64,000 nucleotides of DNA from Plotosus lineatus (taxonomy: Eukaryota > Chordata > Actinopteri > Siluriformes > Plotosidae): assembly GCA_024760905.1 (NCBI GenBank), contig CM045732.1, forward strand, positions 52,830,996-52,894,995, written 5' to 3'. Position numbers and translations under genes: made by a program. Below are positions 45,145 through 58,027 of the stretch, one piece after another. Within the stretch, counting starts at the first letter, position 1; every line of letters begins with the position of its first letter. Under the pieces are notes generated by a model. That model did no database searches, was not told the DNA's origin, and saw only the letters and a program-made list of their open reading frames with translations.

Positions 45145-48100
45145 GAACATGTGAACTCCACACAAAAACAGCCAAGGTTGATCAGGGGCACTCACTCGAA
45201 CCTAGAACCTTCTTGATGTGAGACAAACTTGCTAACCAGTACACCTCCGTTCCCCCGTAATCTAGTTCCTGAAATCTAGTGAGGTGTGAGTTAAATTATT
45301 GTTATGTTTATTTTTAGGGGGTTTTGTTTGTCACTGCATGTTCCTGATGATATACAACGTTGACTGTTAACAAACCAGAATTAACCCAAAAACGGTTCAT
45401 TACCTTCACCACGAAACAAAGTTCGATGAAAGGTCGATGGATTGTAATTATCAGTGTTTGTCTGAGTGTTTGTTTGTTTATTGTCAAGTTGCTTGAGGAC
45501 AAAATACTGACCACACACATGCTGGATTTTCACCAAGCTTGATCAGGACCAGTCCATACCCAAGTCTGTGAAATTATTTGAATGTCAAGGTCAAAGGACA
45601 AGGTCCAAGGTGACGGTTAAAGCAAATTCACAAACATTGGTGAAGGAGCATTTATAAATTTGTAATGAATGTCAATAAACATGGTTTTATTTTGGAACAC
45701 TAATTGGAAACTGTACGTGGTTTATTAAATGAGATAGTTATCTCGAATTATCTTAAAAAGTTAAAATCAGTGTTACAAAATTTTAAGTGCTTATAACTTT
45801 GAAATGAATTCCAAATAATATTCCGTTAGAAAGCATTCATTCATTCATTCATATCTAAGCCTCTTAATCCTTATTAGGGTCGCGGGGAGGCTGGTACCTA
45901 TCTCAGCCAACTCTGGGCAAGGACTGGGTACACCCTGATCAACTCATCAGACAATTGCCAGGCCAATGCACACTACATAACTATATACACTCACTTTCAC
46001 ACCTCGGGGTAATTTGGCACCTACAGCCTAATGTGCATGTTTTTAACTGTGGGAGGAAACCAAAGTACCCAGAGGAAACCCACACAAGTATGAGGAGACC
46101 ATGCAAACTCCACACAGAGATGTCCTGAGCCTGGGAATTGAACCCAGGATCTGCTTGTTATGGGGCAACCATGCTGACCACTGCGTCATAGTGACACCCT
46201 CATTGGGACACAAGGAAACCATGTTTTTTCCACTCTGTGTCTAATTCTCCAGTTTCCACATTTTCACCATCCTTCATCGTTGGATGAAATCGATCACCAT
46301 TTATGTATGTAATAATGCTTTTTAATTGTTCCATTGGCAGGCTTCCTTCACGTATAGATCTGATGTCAAAAATGGCCAGATTGATTTGTTACTTGCTCGT
46401 ATGGATTTGGCCTCTTAAAGAGAAAAGCAGGCTGAGAAAGAGAAAGAACACCCAGTACACTGCAGAGGATTTTCAATTGGTATAGGGCGCTGGATCGCTG
46501 ATCCAATGGTTGGGGGTTCGAGTCCCACTCTCCACAAGGTTGTCACTGTCCCCCCCAGTGCAGCTAACTGGGTTATCAAAGGCGGGCCATGTCTCTCGCT
46601 GTCTATGGTGTGAGGTTCATGTAAAAGAACCATTGCTGACTTTCGTAAAGAGTAGCTGCAAAGTCGTCAGCGTGTTTCTGCCCCTTGCGAAAAAGGGTTG
46701 TGACAGGAAGGGCATCCGACGTAAAAAACCTCTGCCAAATCAAACGTACGAATCAGATGATTCGCTGTGGCCACTCACGGGTAAAAGGGAAAAAGCCGAA
46801 AGGAAGACCGACCAATTTAAACAAAAAAAAAGATTGATATCACAAAAATAAACACAGACTGTATTGATATTTGATTTTTAAATCACAGCCCTCCTGAAAA
46901 ATTCAGAAGTTCTCTAAAATACAACTTAATGCTTGGTGGATGAAAATAATTCATATATTACCGTTTATAATGCAATATTACAGGAAAAAAATTTGTTGAC
47001 ATGTTTATTGAAGTGATTGGGACACAATCATTAACCTGATTATTCAGCTCATCCTTAGTTTTTGGAAATTGCAAGCGCTTCAGTGTAAACTGCTTTTCCA
47101 GGAGGTTTTGTTTTTCACACTGTACTAGGAATTCAGGTTGGCATGGTGGTATAGCGATCAGCACATCCGCCTCGCAGTTCTGGCTTCAAGTCCCGCGTTC
47201 AGAGAGGGCGTTTCGGTCTGGAGTTTTCATGTTCTTCCCATGTTTGCATGTGTTTCCTACAGGTACTCCAGATTCCTCCCAAAAACATGCATATTAAGGT
47301 AATTGGCTGTTCCACATTGCTCCAGATGTGAGGGGGAATGGTTTTGTGTGTGTTAGTGGGATTAAGGACTCAGGACAGAAGCTCGCTCTGAAAAGGTTAG
47401 CATGGGAAGGGCTCAGAGTGGCCAAACAAAAATGTTGCTGGTATAAGAAGACCCTGGTACACACTCTACTCTCTGAGAATAGCTAAAATGATGCTGGCAC
47501 TCAAAAATAAATAAATAAATAAACAAACAAACAAATAAATAAATAAAAGGCTGTGCAGGCACAAGCAACTGTTGCAAGCTGATGCTGTTGTGTACATAGC
47601 CGTAGGGAAGAGTGAGGCCTTCCATTGCCTTGGAGGTACCACTTTAAATGAGAAAACCTCGTGATTTTTGGGAGAAAAAAATCTGACCAATTATCCTCCA
47701 GCAACTTCAATTCAATGAGGACTCATAGAAGTGCTACCAGGAAATAAATCTTTTTCTATGAAAACTGCATTAAGTATAATGTGCATGTCTTTGGACTGTG
47801 GGAGGAACCACAGATTGCCCTGATAAAACTCACACAAACATAAAGAGACCCTGCTAAGTCCATACAGAAAAGCCCAAGTTCGTACCCAGGACCTTCTTGC
47901 TGTGAGATGAACCTGCTAACTGCTACATCCACATGCTGCCCAAATATAATTTTTATTTATTTGAAAAAATGTTGTAAATAAGGGAATAAATAACGGCTTG
48001 GGATATTTATGAAAATATTTTTGGGCCCACAAAGGTCTGAAATGTCACACACAATGTACAAGCTATAATCAGGGCCATATTATATGCAACTTTATTTATT

Positions 48101-48487
48101 CTAATTTCTTGCAGTCTGTTCATCAGATCTAAAATGTCACACAGTAAAGTAAAACAGAACATCTGGAAAGAATTTTTGAAAAATATTTTACTTAAAAACA
48201 ATAATAAAAACATTGCACAAAAAGAAGTGTTGCCTCTGTAATATTAACCAAAACATATACAGTACAAAACATATAAACTCACTAAGTGGCATTATTTTTT
48301 ATGTATTTACTTTTACACTCTTCATATTAATGGCACTGCAAGCATACTTAGTACTTCAGATTTAAAATGACCCTAAAATGACAGTTTGTATATATTGTAA
48401 CAAAAAAGAATGATATTCAGTTAACTTTTTGGAGAAATTTTTTTGTGTAAAGATAATGATTATTCTGTTGTTAAAAAAACATAAGTA
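45145..48487. other. Intergenic tmem30a-filip1
   Basis: Holds a V-SINE-like copy at about 45870-46190 (minus), a full SINE1 tail B copy at 46480-46815 (plus), V-SINE-like pieces at 47135-47400 (plus) and 47780-47940 (minus), and an A/T-rich (AAAT)n at 47505-47548. The rest is unrecognised, and no gene was seen. Confidence 0.6.
46480..46815 (+). repeat. SINE1 copy, tail B, near full length
   Basis: Head region GGTATAGGGCGCTGG, B box GGTTCGAGTCCC, central domain, then tail B from about 46680 to GGGAAAAAGCCGAAAGG. Confidence 0.85.
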
Positions 48488-50274
48488 CAGGGATCCCTTG
48501 CGACTTCGCGCTTCAATTCATGAGGCTTCAGTGCATCGCATTTTTTAAAAAAATATTCATTGAAATAAAAAAAGAAAAGGAAATTAAGGAAGAATGGGGG
48601 GAAAGGTTAAGGAAAATGCCACAGAAACAAGGCCACTAATTCAAAAAAAAAAAAAAAAAATCCAAAACATACACAAAACATAAAACAACCCAAAATCTCC
48701 AATCAAAACTACACTCATGCCTCGGTTTTACGGACTTCTCTTTAACAGATTTCGGATGCAACGGACAAAATCTGTAGCTTCCGACTAGTCCGGATCGTCT
48801 GGACGCGTGCCGTTGTTTCCGAAAGTGACCGACATACCAGACTAGCTTGAAGAAATCTCGCGCATTTAAATTTATTCCTCTATTTTCAATGCCACGTCAC
48901 TGTGGCGCGAAGCGGAGAGCCAGTCCTTTCTGTATGCGGGTCCGATACCTTGAAACTCTAATTTTATTGGACTCACACGCTGCAGTGTTTATGTGACAGG
49001 AAGCACATCCCAAGTTTTGGCAATCAGCTGTGGGTTGAAGTTTTTCCATGTCGGTCCATTTGTATTTGCTTTCCAGCTGTGCTTGGCTTTGTGAAAATGA
49101 GCTGATCAAAACGAGGGAAATTTACCTCTTTACTCAAAAACAAGTCTGTGGCTGTTATAATCCTATAAAAATAGAGTTTGACGGTATCAGACGCGCCCAC
49201 ACTGGGTACAGAAAGGATTGGCTCTCCGTTGCGCGCCATAGTGACGTGGCATTGAAAATAGATGAATAGATTTAAATCCGTGAAATTTATTCATCTGTTT
49301 TTGTTTTATTTGATGGCTTCTTTGTATTTTTATTTAAATGACAGTGAAATTGTGTATTCGGTATTCTGTAAAGAAAGGCCACCTGATTTATCTGAGAGCC
49401 AGATGCAGTCATCAAAACGCCACATCTAGCTCTGCGAGCCATAGGTTCCCGACCCCATATATATATATATGTGTGTGTGTATGCATGTCTGTATGGCTCT
49501 CAGAGGATTATATTTTAAAATATGTCTTTTTTGGTTCTATTAGTCAAAAAGTTTCCCAACCCCTGATCTTATGATGTACATTTACAGAGTATACAGTATT
49601 TACATTTGCAGATTGCATAGTGTGCTTAAGTAAAAGTTTTCCGTGACGTAATCGTTGAAATATATGGAATCGGAAACATCGGACAATCGCGTACGTTGGA
49701 CCAGTGTTCCCCCCGTTAGTCCATTAAACCAAGGCATGAGTGTGTTTACATTTTTGTGAGGTTCCCATCTGAGTGCGTGCACGCGCGTGCATCTGTATGT
49801 GTGTGTATTTATATTTTATTTACATCTTATGCATTATTTTTGAATGTTTAATTGTTATTATAAGCATTTATAGCATTGAATATGTATTTATTGATATTAT
49901 ATACACATATTTTAGGTGCTCCACCGAATGTAGGCGCTTGTCGCAAGTGATGTATGGTGCTTGTGAGAAAAAACCACGGCTTATTCGACTTCCGATCTTT
50001 CAAGTGAGCAAATGCATCTTTAATACTAGTTTAGTACTCAACGTTCACTTGCTCACTTGAAAGACCGGAAGTCCGGATAAGCCCTGCTTTGTCTCACAAG
50101 CATCATACGTCACTTGCAATAAGCGCCTACATTCGGTGGAGCGGCTCACATATAGATGTACGTATACGTCAGTCAGGAGGGGGTTGGGGGGGGGGGGGTG
50201 ATCCTACTTAGCGAAATTCAATGGTTGCAGAGGGATTTCGGTCCCAATTAACCACGGAAAGTGAAGGATCCCTG
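48488..50274. mobile_element. Composite TA-flanked element M9 next to filip1 stop codon
   Basis: TIRs CAGGGATCCCTT / GAAGGATCCCTG with TA on both sides (48486-48487, 50275-50276). Contains element M10 (48712-49742) and a ~235-bp hairpin (about 49915-50150). Confidence 0.7.
48712..49742. mobile_element. TA-flanked element M10 nested in M9, with its own hairpin
   Basis: TIR CACTCATGCCTCGGTTT versus CACTCATGCCTTGGTTT. Inside, about 48868-48985 and 49158-49275 are inverted copies (AATGCCACGTCACTGTGGCG and counterpart) with a ~170-bp loop. Confidence 0.7.
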
Positions 50275-50360
50275 TACTCAACTAAACTGTATATCTACCT
50301 CTACATACACGCTCCATTCGACCTTATGGGTCCTTTTGGCCTATATGCTTATCTGCTTAT

Positions 50361-53300
50361 TCAAATTTTTCCACAAGGGAGGGTTGCGCTGCTGATAGAT
50401 TGCTTCTTTAGCTCAATACGCATGGACTGGCTTTCTCCTTTTGAGTCCATCTTCACAGTACTGGGGATTCCCAAAGCTCCAAGTACTGCCTTTCCAGTTT
50501 TCATGCCCCGAGACATGGGAATGCGAGTGAGCCCAGTTCGTGGTGGTTGAGCATCCATAACAGGCTGCTACAGAAAAATGTGGTGAAAGGAAAGAAAAAA
50601 TACATGTAGCACACAAGAACTGTATATTATACTGTATGTATATAATAAATCGCTTAATTAAGCAACTTCACTCAAGATGATGATCGGTGATACAGTTTGA
50701 TAATAAAGCTGTGACTTGGTTACAGTCGCTAATCACAGCTGCATTGGTATTCAGTTCAATAGTGGAACCTCAAGCGTGATATTGCTTTTATATAATTTTA
50801 TATATAAGCATTGGTGACTCAGGAGGACAGCTATCAATGGGTTGTCACTGCTTTCCTCTCAGTACAGCTAGTTGTGTTATCAAAGATTGCGGACTTTTTT
50901 CACGAGTAGGCAGCCGAACCATCAGTGGGTTTCTGTCCTGCAATGGCCTGTAGGAGGTGGGGATTTATGCTTTCATTCATTTTCTGAACCATTTAATCCA
51001 AATTAGGGTTGCTTGGAGGCTTATTAATGTTTATTAATACTTGAAAAAGTATTGTTAGATTTATTGAACCATAAATTAATTGATAATATTTACTAGTTGT
51101 TGACCCAAGAAAAAAAAAACAGGCTCCCCACTTTCTAGATGTAAAACTGACACAAGTTTCTGTATTAAATATTTTTCATCACATTTAAAAAAAAATTTGT
51201 ATAGCACTTACCACAGAAAGTGTTGGTCTGGGTGGTGCAGGGGTGACCTGTGTTATGGTGAGGCTGCTTGTTACTTTGCTTGATGCTGGTTTACTGACTG
51301 TGGCATGACGTGGTAAGCGTAGTACAGTGTCTGTAGAAAGTTCTTTGGTTTCATTTGCTACAACGTCAGCTCTAACCATGACCATTGAGCTGTTGCTTTC
51401 AAGAGCCTTTTTAACTTGTGAGCCTAAATGAATATGAATTTTATTGTCCTCAGTGGTAATGATATTAGTGTTTGAGTTACACTTTTTAATGGGTGTAGGG
51501 ACCATTCGTTTCTCAGGAGTCACTTTAAATACTGCCCTGCCCGTGATCATTTCCTGAGACTCTGGGGAGTTGGAGATATGTGGCAGGGTTGATGAAGTGT
51601 TAGTAGGTATAAGGGATTTTGGTGATGTTGGTCTGTCAATAGAGAGGGTCTTAGTGGACTCTGGGGACTTAGCTTTTGTGATTGCTGTGATGGTCAGTGG
51701 AGATTTTGCTCCCGCTGGACATTTTGGCTCTCCAGTCCGATCATTTGGAGAAAGAGCACTGGAAGGAATGATTGTTATTTGAGGCTTTTGAACACCACGT
51801 GATGGAGAGGGTATTGCAGTGCTTAAGACGTTTTCTGCAGGAGAGCTGCTGATCTGTAGGGTTGTCATGCTGTTCTGATGGTCAGGAGTCAGTCGAATAT
51901 GTAATGGTTGTCCTTGCTTTTGGGTCATTTTAATTTCCGAATGTGTAGTTTCCTCATTTATATGCAGAGTCTGTTCTGAAGCATTATTTTCTTTCTTCTT
52001 CATCCATGGTATACAGGATTTCTTTAATGTAAGGTCAATTGTTGGTGGTGGGTAGAGCTCCCTTACTGATGGCCTTTCAGTAGGTTTCTTAAGGCTTCTC
52101 TGTCGAATGCTGTTCATGATATGGTTCTCTTCTTGGACAGATTTTTTGATGAAAACTGCAGGAGTGTCACTATCATCATCCTCTAGCTTAATTTCACCAG
52201 CATCAGTTTGCATTCCTGTTGACACCGTTGGAACGTCCACCATTCTTCTTCCATTGTAACTAGGTCTTAGGGCACGAATGTAGCGCTTGGTAATCTCCAG
52301 CTCTTTGGTAAGATTAAAAACTTCATTACTCATGTTCTTTTTCTTGTCCTCCTCTTCAAGAAACCTTTGCTGTAGAACAGAGTGTTTGACTTGCAGCTGT
52401 GAAAGCTGGTCCTCCTTGTTCATAAGTTCATGGATCTTTTCCTTTAGAGCCTGAACATCTGCTTGCAGGTCATTATTTTTGGTCTCTTCTAATTTGCCCG
52501 ACTTCTGTAACTCAGTTTCTTGACCAGTTGCTTCTTCTCTCTCTACTACCTTACTCAAAGCTATCTGATTGCTCATTTCCTCTAGCTGCTTTGAAAGAGA
52601 GTTTGCTCTTTCTTGCTCACTTTTGAACTTTTTCTCTAACAAATCATACTCATCCTCCGTCTTTATCAAATCCCCCTCAACGACCTCGAGCTGCTTGAGT
52701 CGTTTTCTTAATCTCTCAATTTCCCTAGTCAGTTCTATAACTTTGTTTTCTTCCGCCATATTGGGATTTGAATGGTTCGCCACTTCTCTTTTTGGTGCAC
52801 TGTTGGAAGATACGTTTCCTTTTTCATTCACCACATTGTTCATAAGCTTTATCGCACAAACTTTGGAACTCAATCCTTCACATCTCTCTTTTTCAGTGGT
52901 GAGCTTTTCCTTCAATTCTTCTTTCTGTTTGACCAAATTGGACACCTTTTCCTCCATCTCCTGTTTTAATTTTAGGAGGCTTTTACTTTCTTCTATTAAT
53001 CGCTCAGTAACTACCATGACTTTCTCCTGTTCTCCTTTGAACAATTTCTCCAGTTCTTCTCTCTTCCTTTCCTCAGATCTTATTCTCTCTGCCATGTTCT
53101 TGCGCTCATTCACCATTATAACAGTAACAGATTTGAGTTTTATAAGTTCCTCTTTCAGCACGAGCTCTGCTTTTTCCAGTTTCAACTCTGATGATTCCAC
53201 CTCTTTCATGCGAACTTTAACGTTCACTAGTTCATCTTCCAGTTCTTTTGTCAGGCCTTTATCTTTATCCAGTGCACCCTGTAGCTTAGCACATTCAGCC

Positions 53301-56300
53301 CTACCCATACTAAAGGATGCCTCCAGTTTCTCCAGGTTCATCATCTTCTTCTGCAGTTCTTCCACCTCACACTTTAATTCCTTGCTGTTTTCCTCCTCAG
53401 TTTGAAGCTTGGTTTTCAGCTCATTATATGTCCTCTCAGTTTTCGTGATCTCCTCATCCTTGCCCTCCATCTCCAAGACTAACTGATGCAAGTTCTCTAT
53501 CTGTGCCATCAAATTGGAGTTGCAACACTGCCTGTTGCTAGTTCTGTCTCTCAGCTCCTGCAACTCCTCTGTTGATTTCTGCAGAACTGCATTTGTTTCT
53601 TCTAGCTCCTCAATCTTCTGTGATAGAGCTGCTTGTTTCTGGCACATCTGCTGATACTGATTCTCTTGGTTGGCAAGTTTTGCTGCCATCTCATCATATT
53701 GTTGTGCAAATTTGAATTCCTTGACCTCAATTTCAATCTCAAGGTTAATGAGTTTTTGTTGATCTTCTTTTGCTTTGCCCTCAATTTCATTTAGTTGTTG
53801 CTCTTTGTCTTGGTGTTTTTTTAGAAGGTCTTGAATTTTCTGGCCTTGTCGGTCAATTTGTTCCAGATGAAGTTGTTGTTCATCAACCAACATGAGTGTA
53901 AACGATTTTAACTTGTTTAGCTCTCCACGAACTTTTTCCAGTCGCTTTGAATGTTCCTTTTCTCTTTGTACTTGATAGGCTTTTTCCTGTTTCAACAGCA
54001 GCTTTAATCTAAGCAACAGTGCAAAGACATTAAAAAAAACAACAACTGAAAACAGTTATCAAAAGTTCTCTACATGCCAGACTAGTATTTTATATTATAT
54101 AATTGTTCAGTGTTGCATTATTATATGGGTTGCTTTTGTTTCTCTCAAATAAAAGTTGCTCAAATTTTGAATAAAAACTCACTGGAGACACAATCCAGCA
54201 CAAACTGGCAGCTTTGCCTGACAAAGACACTTCTACACTTTTCCTCTTAAACTTCTGCCACCGTGGAAAAAAAATCCAAAATGCAAGTGAATTTTTAAAT
54301 AAGATTGACTGTGTATACCATTCTCTTTTCATATTATTTTTTATAAGATTTGTCCAGCTTGCATCAAATCATCTCATTAAAAGAAAATTTAATAAAAAAT
54401 TTTTTTACTATTCTAAAAATTCACTATTTAAGAAAATATAGAAAAAGGATAACAGAGTATTTTAGTAATCTCTGATGATGATAATAAAGCTAACCTCAAC
54501 ATAAAAAAGGTTAATGTATATGTATTTATATATTGTGCAAATGATAAATGATATTTGTCAGAAATATTGACTTGTCAGAGCTTACCATCTAATTTCAATC
54601 CTCCCAAATCCTCATCATGTAACTGACATACATCAAGGCTGGAGGTCATCAGCCAGACCGATTACTCTGGCAAAATGTCTGTGACATTCTACACATGCTG
54701 TCATGAATATGAGCAAAGGAAATTTGTTCAAAATTGACCAAACTGGTGGTGATTATGCCGCTCACATGTGGCAAAGTTTATACATCTGCAGTGAAAACCA
54801 TACCGTGGACACACACAGGATGGGACTATAACTTTCCCATGTCTAATCTTCTTCACTTCACTTATCCCTTAACATCCGAGGATGTTGTTGGGGCGCCTTC
54901 ATGGCTAGACTTGGGCTGATTTGGCTGACGGCTGACGCTGATGGCTTTGCAGCCTACTCTTTACGAAAGTCAGCAATGGTTCTTTTACATACCTCTCACC
55001 ATAAATAGTGAGAAACATGGCCTGCTTTTGATAACCCAGTTAGCTGCACTGGGGGGACAGTGACAGCTTTGTGTGACTCAAACCCCCAACCTTAGGATCA
55101 GCAATCCTGCGTGCTAACCACTAGACCACCACTGCCCTCCTGTCTAATCTAATAATGAATTGGTTTTTTTTGAAAAGAGCACTTTGAGTAAAATTCTTAG
55201 TAACAGCACGTTTCCATGTGCACTAAGTGTTGTCCCTTTTTGCATGTCAGCAGCCAAGTTTATTTTGGTTAAGAAAGGAGAGCAATGCAAATAGTATTCA
55301 AAATAGATGGGCAGGGAAAGAAGAAGTCAGCACAGTGTATATACTCACAATGAGTCTGTTCATCTTTAGTCCATTGACACAACAATTCCTGTTTTTAAGG
55401 TTAACAAAATGATTGCTACTTACTTTTATTACTGATTTTAAGTCATGATGACAATACAACTACAATATACTGTATAGAATTTAAGTGTTTTCTTTAAGGT
55501 TTTGCATTATCCTATAAACCCTAAAAATATTGTTACGAAAAAAGCCGAATACTCAAATCCCTAAGAGTTTAATTACCTCGTCCCTTCATATAATCCTGCT
55601 GACTGATCTCTGATAGTATAACAAAACAGCTGCAAATATATGAGCCGAAAAATATTTTCCTCCAACATGTGCTGAATTATTTTTGGGGCGTGCATGAATG
55701 TATGTGAGTACTTGCAGTTGTGTCTGAGAATGCATGTGCAGGGTCCTCCATTAAATCACAAACCTGAACTCTTGTGTTGGTTGTGATTGAAATAAATTAT
55801 GGCTCAATATCACTGCCTACCTTGATTAGCCATCCTTTTCACTGAGGATGGAGGAAAATTCTTGGTATGATGTATGCCACATTTTGATTTTTTCATGAAC
55901 AAAACGTTTTATCATTCATTTATTTTGAAAACTGCTTCATTCAAATGGGGTCAGATGAAGGTTGCAGCCCATCCCAGCCAATTTTTGGCAATGTCGGGGT
56001 ACACCTCGAACAGTTTGCCAGCCTATCACAGGATTAATATACTAGTACACTCACAGCCATTTGTACTTACACTTGCACCTATAGGAAATTTAGTCAATTA
56101 GGCTAATGTTCATGCATTTAGACTGTGGGAGAAAACCAGAGTACCCAGAAGAAACCCAAGCAAGCACGGGGCAAGCATGCAAACTCCACACAGAAACGTC
56201 CGAGCCAAGGCTGGAACTGAAACCCAGGACCTTGTTTCTGTGAGGCAGATGTGCTACCCACTACACACCACAGTGCTGCCCTCAGAGGTTTTTTTCCTAA

Positions 56301-57996
56301 TGGCACCTAAATACAGTATTGATAAATGTTTGCTTTGATATTGTGGTCCAATTAAAATTAATCCAGTATTTATTGACGTGTCATCTAAATTATGACCAAA
56401 TTATTATGATATTAATTAACATTAGGGATTGATTGGATATACTTTGACAGGGAAAATAATTTTGATGTCTTGCGATGGCCTGGTGAGCTGCTCATGGTGT
56501 ACTCTGCCCTCGGCCAGAGTCGGCTGGGATGGGTTCCAGCCTCACTGCGACCCTGATTAGGATTAAGCAGTTCATTAAATGAACAGTGAAATAATTCTGA
56601 AATCACAACTCACACAACTAAATAAATAAATAAATAAATAGTTTCTAAGTTTTTGCAATAGCCAAATATACAATATAAGTCTAATGTAATATCCATGTTC
56701 CATGAATGTTGTGTTGTTGTTTTTGTCCCCATTTCTGCAGTGGGTAGTACTGTATAAAAACATTTGGATTATATTCACTTCAGTTCGGAGCTCCACATGT
56801 CAGTCCAAATGTTTTTGGGCGGTTTTTTGTTTTCTTTTTTCTGGCCTCTTACCTTTCTCTTTCTTGTTCCAGAAGGTTGGTGAAGTCATCGCTTTTGTTC
56901 ATGTAGTCAATATGCTTGCGTTTCTCCACATCCAGCTCATGAACAAGCTGCCGTTGACATTTCTCAGCCTGTAATAACTGCTCCAGCATTCGCCGATTTG
57001 CTTCTTTGTGCTTATCCTGAAGTCTGTCCAACTGTGTTATGGACATACCAGCACAGGACACATTAACTTCAACAAGAGGTAGGACAGCAAATATAAAGAT
57101 TTGTCAACTTCACAGCCAATAACTATTAAAAAAATGATGTTGTTAAAATTTCAGTAGTCCTATATTTAATTTAATATGTAGAGGTATATTCCGCACAAGG
57201 TACATGCCTCTGCCATGGGGTTTTCATACATGTCTTCATGAATTACATGGTTATTAATCAACAGTCCATCTCTCTGCAGTGCCTTCAGGGGTTTGGTGAG
57301 AAATGCTGAGCTGTAATAAGACTCAAGTCTCTGTGGGCAGCTCGGGCCAGACCTGAGCACCCGGATCACATCCTCTCGAGCCTAAGCAAGAAATTTACAC
57401 AGGATAAGTATCTTTCTACTTAAGCAACAAAGAATCTGTCAAGAAAAAAATTATTTAATGATTTCAAAATAATCCCATATGCTGTAAAACATTAAGATGT
57501 CCCAGGGTCATATTCTTTAATTTACTCAAGGAAGTTTAAAAAGTGCATGAAATCTTGTTGAACACTAGGTGGAACTGATGATACTGAAATAGCTTGTGTT
57601 GGAGCAATAAGGCAGATGAGGTTCATATCCTGACATGCTGCAATCAGACTGACACAGTCTGATGCGACACAATACATGGCAATGTATATGTTTATTTTTA
57701 TTATTCTTTTTAAGTAGACACCCACTCACTCACTCATTTGTTGAACTGCTTAATCCTATTAGGATCACGGCAATCTCAGCCGACACTATGCAAAGACGAG
57801 GTACACCCTGAACAGTTTTCCAGACTGTCACAGAAAGTCACTGACTCACTGAGGGGCAATTTAAAAGAGACAACTATCCTAATATGCATATTTTTAGACT
57901 ATGGGAGGAAACTGGAGTACACACAGGTAACCAAACTCTATGCAGAAACACCCAAGAACGGGATTTGACCCCAGAACCTTCTTGCTGTGTGTGTGT

Positions 57997-58027
<31 letters not shown>

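Noticed and set aside
45300..45860. Possible unclassified repeat (AAGGTCAAAGGACAAGG, GTTTGTTTGTTTATTG)
   Set aside because: Wording resembles dispersed repeats, but I see no ends, duplications or second copy in the window.
52569..53405. 278-codon plus-strand frame, Ser/Phe-rich
   Set aside because: Antisense shadow of the filip1 coiled-coil exon; composition mirrors Lys/Glu codons on the other strand.
57204..57208. Using the GT four bases after the filip1 exon 2 end as donor
   Set aside because: It would shift the frame against the next exon, whose protein sequence is clearly conserved; the GC donor keeps the frame.
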